Shown one piece after another: positions 21,889 through 26,740 of a DNA stretch of 26,740 nt; position 1 is the stretch's first letter, and each line of letters begins with the position of its first letter. Both the position numbers and the translations under genes were made by a program. The DNA comes from Clostridia bacterium (GTDB lineage Bacteria; Bacillota; Clostridia; Christensenellales; Borkfalkiaceae). The notes under the pieces were generated by a model that ran no database searches, was not told where the DNA came from, and saw only the letters and a program-made list of their open reading frames with translations. The stretch is from positions 1 to 26,740 of the forward strand of contig CAAFZH010000132.1 of the NCBI GenBank assembly GCA_900767495.1. Reading direction: 5' to 3'.

Positions 21889-24800
21889 TTAAACTGCAAT
21901 AATAAAAGTCCCTTCGCCCGCCTTTAAATCGAGCGTAAGTTTGCCGTTATCAAGTTTACGCACCGCGCGCAAGCCGTTTTTATACACGACCGCGTGAGTA
22001 GCGTTTTCAAAAATTATCCTGGTCTGCGTTCTGCCGCCGCTTATCGGGTCGGCGTAATTCATTACAATATACGCGTTATTTTCGCCCTTTTCAAAAGCAC
22101 CCATAAGCGCGTCGCCCGTAGAAACGATTGACGAAACGCCCCTTAACGCGCCCGACGAACCGAGCAAAGCAAACGCCTCGTTTTGGTCGCCGTAGTCGTA
22201 ATAAGTAACGCCGCTCCACTTAAAACTGCGGTATTCTTTGCCGAAGGAAAGTATTTCCCTGTTTACCTTTTTAGCGTAAAGTGCAAGCGCGGTTGGGGTT
22301 AAAGTTTGTTTATCAACCAAACCGTCGTAAGTAAAGTACGAAACGTCCGTCGCACCGAACGCAAGATTTGCGTAAATCTGAAAACTTAAATCTTCCGCGC
22401 AGGTTATCGCCCTATGACCGTTTGAGGAATTTTCGGACGCACGGATAAAGGTGCGTAAATCGTAACCGCCCGTTTTGCATTTTTGCGCGAGCATATTAAG
22501 ATTTGCAAGGTGCGTTACCGAAATTCCGTTATCGTTTAAAACGTAGTCGTCAAACGAAACGAAACCCGTAAGCGGAGCGATATTCTCAAAATAATAGTTT
22601 ATATAGTTTTCGTAACGCTTATCTTTACCGTTATAAAAATCTTTAAGCCCGCCCGGCAAAAGGTTTACGAAAGGTTCTGCGGAAGAATATTTTTTAAAGG
22701 ATTTTACCGCCTCGTAAGTATAACTTATATTACTAAGCGAGGGTTCGTCCTGCAAAAAATACCCTTTGAACGCTTTGGAAGAATAGTCGTTGCCGCTTAA
22801 AACTTTGTTTAAAAACAAGTCGTAAACTTCCACGGGGATAGTTTTGCCCGTTTCGTACTCGAATACCGAAAAGCCGTAAAGCAAATCGTTAAAAGCGTAG
22901 TACTCTATACCGTATTTTTCGGAAAGTTCTATCGCCTTTGCCGAGTCCTTTTTGCTCTTGGCGTTTATACCGTCTATCGCGGCGTAAATATTTTCGAGAG
23001 CCTTCTTTTTGCCTGCCGTGCTTACGTTTTCCTTATAATAATTTGTTAAAGCCGTTTTCAACGCGTTTATTTCTTTGGGCGCTCGTCCTTCGTAAAGAGC
23101 GAGCGCCTTATTAAAACCCAAGCGTTTCATCAGCCCCCATTGTTCTTCCGTCTGCCCGTCGGGATTATTCGCCGCAGAATTCCAGTTTTCCACCGTGGGA
23201 TTACCGTAAGCGATTATTCCTATATTCTCCTCGCCTGCGAACGACGGGACGACGATGCCGTCGTCCGCAGTCGTTTCTTCAACGTACTTTTTGGTAGTGA
23301 GCGTTAAGGAGTTTACGGTAAGCGTTCCGCTACCTTCAAGACCCGAAATCGCAAGTTTGCAAATATTTTCCACTACGCCGTCTATCGTTACGCCGTTCAC
23401 GGCAAGTTTGCCGCTCACGGTAAGTTTAACGTTTAATACGCCCGTATCGTCGCCTATTTCCTTTACCACGGTAAGAGTATCGGTATAAGTGCAGTAGGAA
23501 ACTTTACCGCCCGAAACGCGTATGAATTCCGCCTTATCCGCGGACTTACCGATTACTACTGCAAACGATTTATCGTTTGCGATATAGTCGATAGTTCCGT
23601 TTAATATAACGGTATTTGCTTTAAGACCGACGGTTTCGTAGTCAACCGAAACGCTTACGGGCGCGGAAGTCTTTAGCGACTCATAGTCTGCGGTGTTTGT
23701 AACAACCAAGGACTTGTCGGCTACTTTTTCGTAACCTGCCCAAGCGGGTTTCATTATTTTAAATAAACCGTCCGTGCCCTGCGTATCGAAATTATCGGAA
23801 TAATCAACGCCGTTCGCGGTTATTACGAAATTATCTACATAAGCGTGTACGGGAGGATTAGTGGCAACGTGCGAACCGTTTTCTTCTACGATACAAACGT
23901 AGTTAGCACCCTCGGCGTACGAATTATTAGCCATAAAATTCGTCCAGTTATCCGTACCGACAGGCGCGTACCATGCGTTGATTTTATCGCCGCTTATTTC
24001 GTATTTGTAGGAATACCACGCGTCAGTACCTTTGAAAGTAGGAGTACCGCCGCCCGAATAGCCGTATTTTTCGCCCGTCGGAGTAGCCGAAGTGCTGAAA
24101 TCTATCCAGATTCTTCTACCTTGTACGGAAGAAGAGGGAACGAACGCGTCAAACGTTATTTTGGTTATACCCTCGTAAGCGTTTTTAGTAAGAACGTTAT
24201 ACGCATTAGTAGCCCTTACCGCAAGCGCGTAGTTTTCGGAAGTTATTTGTGCGCCTTCGGTTACGGTAAGATTTTTCGCGCCGTTTTCGGGCGAATAACT
24301 CGCGAGGTCGGCGGTTTCTATTCTGCCGATATTGCCGTCGGGAGTGTGTTGCTTTAAGCAAAGCGTGGTAAACTCGACTTTTCCGTCGCCGCCGAGCGCA
24401 ACGAGTTTAAACGCGTTAAGCGCGGCGATATTGCCGAGCGTCTGATATTTAGCGTCGGTCTTTACCATTATTCTGCCGCCGTAAGTTACGGCAACGGTCA
24501 AAAGTTGCGCCGCCGAGGTGCTTACCGTTTTAACGAGCGTAGCACCTTTATAAAGGCTTACGCTTTCGCCGTTAATCAAAAGATATTCGGGAGCAGTCAA
24601 ATCCGCGTTAAGTATAAGCGCGAATTGTTTGTTGCCCGTTATTTCGTAGCCGAATTCGCCGCTCATAGCAAGCATAGAAGTTTGCAAAGAGGAAAGTCTG
24701 CTATCGAATTCCCTTCCGCCGATATACGCGTAACCGCCGCTTAAAAGCGTGGAAACGAGAGTTCCGTTATTAACGAGCGTTTCATAGTCGAATAAATCGC

Positions 24801-26571
24801 CGTCGTTCACAACCGTGCCCGTGTATTCGCCGTTGTTTCTATCAAGTATCACGCCTGCGTTGGCAACCGTATCCGCTATACCCTTTATAACGAGATTTTC
24901 GACGGTATACCCCTTTGAGGCAGCCTTATGCTCTTCGTAAAAAGTAACGTAATTACCCGTAGCGGATTCAAGAGTTTTATTCTCCAACGAAACAATCGTT
25001 TCACCTTCGCTCGTAAACGTGGCGTTAAACGATAAGCCGTTAAAGGTATAAACCGCGTGATAGGTTTTACCTTTGGTAAGGTTTGCCATAAAGTTTTGTC
25101 CGAGACTGTTAAATTTATAAATACTCGTGCTGTTTGCTATACCCATACCGCCCCAACCGGGCAAGAAACCTTCGGCTATGGTTATATCGAACTCTATCGA
25201 AGTAAGATTGCTATAAGTAGTTTTCGTTCTTAACGTAGCAATTTCGCTTTGAATAAGCGCGCCGTCAACCTCGATTTTATCGAACGAAGATATTACCGAG
25301 TAGTGCGAACTACCGAAAGAAAGTTCGCTGCTACCTTCGGCTTTGCAAGTCAATTCGCCGCCGTTTTTACCATAGAACAACGAAGAGTCCGCGCTCGTAA
25401 AGTCGTCGGTGTAAGTAGTACCGTCCGCAACCACCGTAAAATTATCAATCATAACCACGTCGTCGTTGGTATTAAGGTTGCCGCTCGGGCAAAGTTCAAC
25501 GTCGATATACCAACTGCCTGCGGCAAAATTCTTTTCGACAAGATTGGCATAAGTCGTTTCGCCCGCTTTTTTATATTCTACCTTAAGTTTTCCGTCCGCA
25601 ACGGTATATTTGTAGTTATACCATACGCCCGCGTCGGTTTTTAATTCAGCCGCAGGAACATAAACGCCGTTATGACCTGCCGCCGAGGTTTTATCCGAAA
25701 GAGAGGTAATAAAGTCTATACCCCAACGGTCTGTTCTTGCCGTTCCGTCTTTAAAGTAATTTTCGGTAACTTTTGCGTCGAAGGTAACCGAGGTTATATT
25801 CGAATACGCAGTTTTGCTTATCATAGCGTAAACCTCATTTCCGCCTACGCTGCTACCTTTTATTGCCGCCACCGAAGAACGAGGCACGAATTTAGTAGTT
25901 TCGCCGTAAACGTCGGCGGTAATATCGCCGAGGTTGTTTAAAACACGGTCGTAGTTTATATAATCCTTGCCCGTTACGGGTACGGCGTTTCCGTTTTTAT
26001 CTTTAAGCGAAGAGAAGTTTTCTAACGCAACTCTTTGCTTTTCGGTTAAGGTATCGGGTTCGTTTTCAAGCGCCATTTGCGCGACGAACGCAATACTTCT
26101 CGAATTGTTTTCTACGCTATAATCGGAATAAGCGTAAGTGTCGCCGTTTTTTTCGTACGCGATAGCGATAAACTCGCGAGTGTAGTTCTCGGGTTTTATC
26201 TCTATAAGCGAAAGCGCAATTCTCCATTTTCCGTCGGCGAGTTGATACGGGGTACAGTCCTTTTTGGCGTAAGCCACGGCGGCTTTATCGAGAACTTGTA
26301 TATAATCGTTGTTAAACGAATAAGTTTCGAGCCACTCTGCGGGTAAAATGAGCATTCCGTAAGTTTTGCTTTCGGAATATTCGTCTAAAACCGCCTTGAA
26401 CAATAACCCGGGGTTCGTTTCGTCTTTGCGCGCGCTTGCGCCGTACTCTATCGTAATTTTCGCCGTTTCGGCGGCTTTTACTTGCCGACTACACAGTCCG
26501 AAAACTCCGAAAAAGGTACACACCGCCGCAAATGCGGCGCAAAGTGCTAATTGTAGCCTTTTTGCTTTCAT
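21889..26571 (-). CDS. Large exported multidomain protein with C-terminal glycosidase-like barrel
   Basis: 1560 aa. AAAGGAGAAGAAAAG precedes ATG 26571. The signal peptide covers about residues 1-33 (cleavage near QVKA-AE), with no anchor, lipobox or sortase motif. An N-terminal domain follows (about 35-190; ITIEYGASARKDETNPGLLF, YGMLILPAEWL, YTREFIAIAYEKNGDTYAYSDYSV), a type I recall from other gut Firmicute secreted proteins. Beta-rich, probably carbohydrate-binding jelly-roll modules then repeat: AYSNITSVTFDAKV about 255, TYSNLTSIEFDITI about 453, AYEGITKITFDAFV about 798, with IDNFTVVADGTTYTDDF about 374 and VDNFVITANGVDYSDNF about 911. A TIM-barrel-like domain runs from about 1116: GYFLQDEPSLSN (Glu1276), VSFDDYV (Asp1341), QIYANLAFGATDVSYFTYDG (about 1398). 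A beta-sandwich ends the protein. The substrate is unknown. Confidence 0.8.
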   Translation of the reverse strand: MKAKRLQLALCAAFAAVCTFFGVFGLCSRQVKAAETAKITIEYGASARKDETNPGLLFKAVLDEYSESKTYGMLILPAEWLETYSFNNDYIQVLDKAAVAYAKKDCTPYQLADGKWRIALSLIEIKPENYTREFIAIAYEKNGDTYAYSDYSVENNSRSIAFVAQMALENEPDTLTEKQRVALENFSSLKDKNGNAVPVTGKDYINYDRVLNNLGDITADVYGETTKFVPRSSVAAIKGSSVGGNEVYAMISKTAYSNITSVTFDAKVTENYFKDGTARTDRWGIDFITSLSDKTSAAGHNGVYVPAAELKTDAGVWYNYKYTVADGKLKVEYKKAGETTYANLVEKNFAAGSWYIDVELCPSGNLNTNDDVVMIDNFTVVADGTTYTDDFTSADSSLFYGKNGGELTCKAEGSSELSFGSSHYSVISSFDKIEVDGALIQSEIATLRTKTTYSNLTSIEFDITIAEGFLPGWGGMGIANSTSIYKFNSLGQNFMANLTKGKTYHAVYTFNGLSFNATFTSEGETIVSLENKTLESATGNYVTFYEEHKAASKGYTVENLVIKGIADTVANAGVILDRNNGEYTGTVVNDGDLFDYETLVNNGTLVSTLLSGGYAYIGGREFDSRLSSLQTSMLAMSGEFGYEITGNKQFALILNADLTAPEYLLINGESVSLYKGATLVKTVSTSAAQLLTVAVTYGGRIMVKTDAKYQTLGNIAALNAFKLVALGGDGKVEFTTLCLKQHTPDGNIGRIETADLASYSPENGAKNLTVTEGAQITSENYALAVRATNAYNVLTKNAYEGITKITFDAFVPSSSVQGRRIWIDFSTSATPTGEKYGYSGGGTPTFKGTDAWYSYKYEISGDKINAWYAPVGTDNWTNFMANNSYAEGANYVCIVEENGSHVATNPPVHAYVDNFVITANGVDYSDNFDTQGTDGLFKIMKPAWAGYEKVADKSLVVTNTADYESLKTSAPVSVSVDYETVGLKANTVILNGTIDYIANDKSFAVVIGKSADKAEFIRVSGGKVSYCTYTDTLTVVKEIGDDTGVLNVKLTVSGKLAVNGVTIDGVVENICKLAISGLEGSGTLTVNSLTLTTKKYVEETTADDGIVVPSFAGEENIGIIAYGNPTVENWNSAANNPDGQTEEQWGLMKRLGFNKALALYEGRAPKEINALKTALTNYYKENVSTAGKKKALENIYAAIDGINAKSKKDSAKAIELSEKYGIEYYAFNDLLYGFSVFEYETGKTIPVEVYDLFLNKVLSGNDYSSKAFKGYFLQDEPSLSNISYTYEAVKSFKKYSSAEPFVNLLPGGLKDFYNGKDKRYENYINYYFENIAPLTGFVSFDDYVLNDNGISVTHLANLNMLAQKCKTGGYDLRTFIRASENSSNGHRAITCAEDLSFQIYANLAFGATDVSYFTYDGLVDKQTLTPTALALYAKKVNREILSFGKEYRSFKWSGVTYYDYGDQNEAFALLGSSGALRGVSSIVSTGDALMGAFEKGENNAYIVMNYADPISGGRTQTRIIFENATHAVVYKNGLRAVRKLDNGKLTLDLKAGEGTFIIAV

Positions 26572-26688
26572 CTTTTCTTCTCCTTTATCTTCAGGCTTAA
26601 AAGCCCTTTTTCTTTTTTTATATTTTTCAAATCACTTTGTCTGTGGAATATTGACGCACTCTTTTTTACGCGTCATCCCATTTTCCGT

Positions 26689-26740
26689 GTCATCGCGAGC
26701 GCAAGCGTGGCGATCCCCTCGAAAAAGTACGCGGTATATA
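26689..26740. repeat. Palindromic interspersed element, copy 3 (cut by window edge)
   Basis: From GTCATCGCGAGCGCAAGCG to the end of the window the sequence is identical to the left half of the copy at 19320. The preceding TTCCGT is also the same. It lies about 120 bp upstream of the large exported protein gene. The 26572-26688 stretch holds that gene's leader and a small GGCTT/AAGCC hairpin but no clear promoter boxes. Confidence 0.8.

Noticed and set aside
23845..24357. 170-codon plus-strand frame
   Set aside because: Antisense to the exported multidomain protein, with no ribosome site or recognisable family.
26572..26688. Possible riboswitch in the leader of the exported protein gene
   Set aside because: Only a small GGCTT/AAGCC hairpin is visible; there is no conserved aptamer pattern or terminator.

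Overview
This 26.7-kb window looks like a chromosomal segment of a low-to-moderate GC Firmicute of the Clostridia type, probably an uncultured gut lineage (inference). The support is strong AGGAGG-type ribosome sites, sigma-A-like promoters with 16-18 bp spacers, SpoVG, the tgt-yajC-TIGR04086-secD order, DUF1858/DUF3343 small proteins and a YdjG/YdjI-like pair. Almost everything is on the minus strand. I saw no rRNA, tRNA, CRISPR array, transposase or phage gene.

Layout, right to left in transcription order. (1) 26571-20314: an apparent four-gene cluster. It encodes a 1560-aa exported multidomain protein ending in a glycosidase-like barrel, two previously unlisted mini-genes (43 and 37 aa) of related design, and a cytosolic protein with the same kind of barrel. 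It ends at a textbook terminator. (2) 20247-17305: a metal-efflux cluster with a consensus promoter/operator, a CadC/SmtB-type ArsR repressor, a stand-alone HMA metal-binding protein, a block of palindromic repeats, and a Zn/Cd/Pb-type P1B ATPase. (3) 17195-14696: an SPFH (YdjI-like) protein, a DUF1858 protein and a membrane-anchored zinc-ribbon (YdjG-like) protein, apparently without PspA. (4) 14624-13024: a cyclophilin-like lipoprotein and two small unknown genes facing different ways. (5) 13037-11568: a cysteine desulfurase-like enzyme divergent from a DUF3343 protein. (6) 11469-9273: nth-obg-yhbY. (7) spoVG (+), divergent from murC (-). (8) 7305 to the left edge: ruvC-ruvA-ruvB-queA-tgt-yajC-TIGR04086-secD, i.e. 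Holliday-junction processing, queuosine tRNA modification and Sec translocon accessory genes.

The most unusual local structure is at the left end. The TIGR04086-secD segment is tandemly duplicated. One secD copy has become a TM-less lipoprotein carrying only the extracytoplasmic region, while the other copy of the TIGR04086 gene has decayed. Each secD copy keeps its own promoter. Dispersed about 106-bp palindromic elements (3982, 19320, 26689 plus halves at 19247 and 19508) interrupt or flank operons.

Best candidates for something undescribed are the exported/cytosolic glycosidase pair with its two mini-proteins, the SecD-domain lipoprotein, a perfect 13-bp-stem terminator embedded in the coding sequence of the opposing gene (13608-13643), and an apparently leaderless ruvC transcript.
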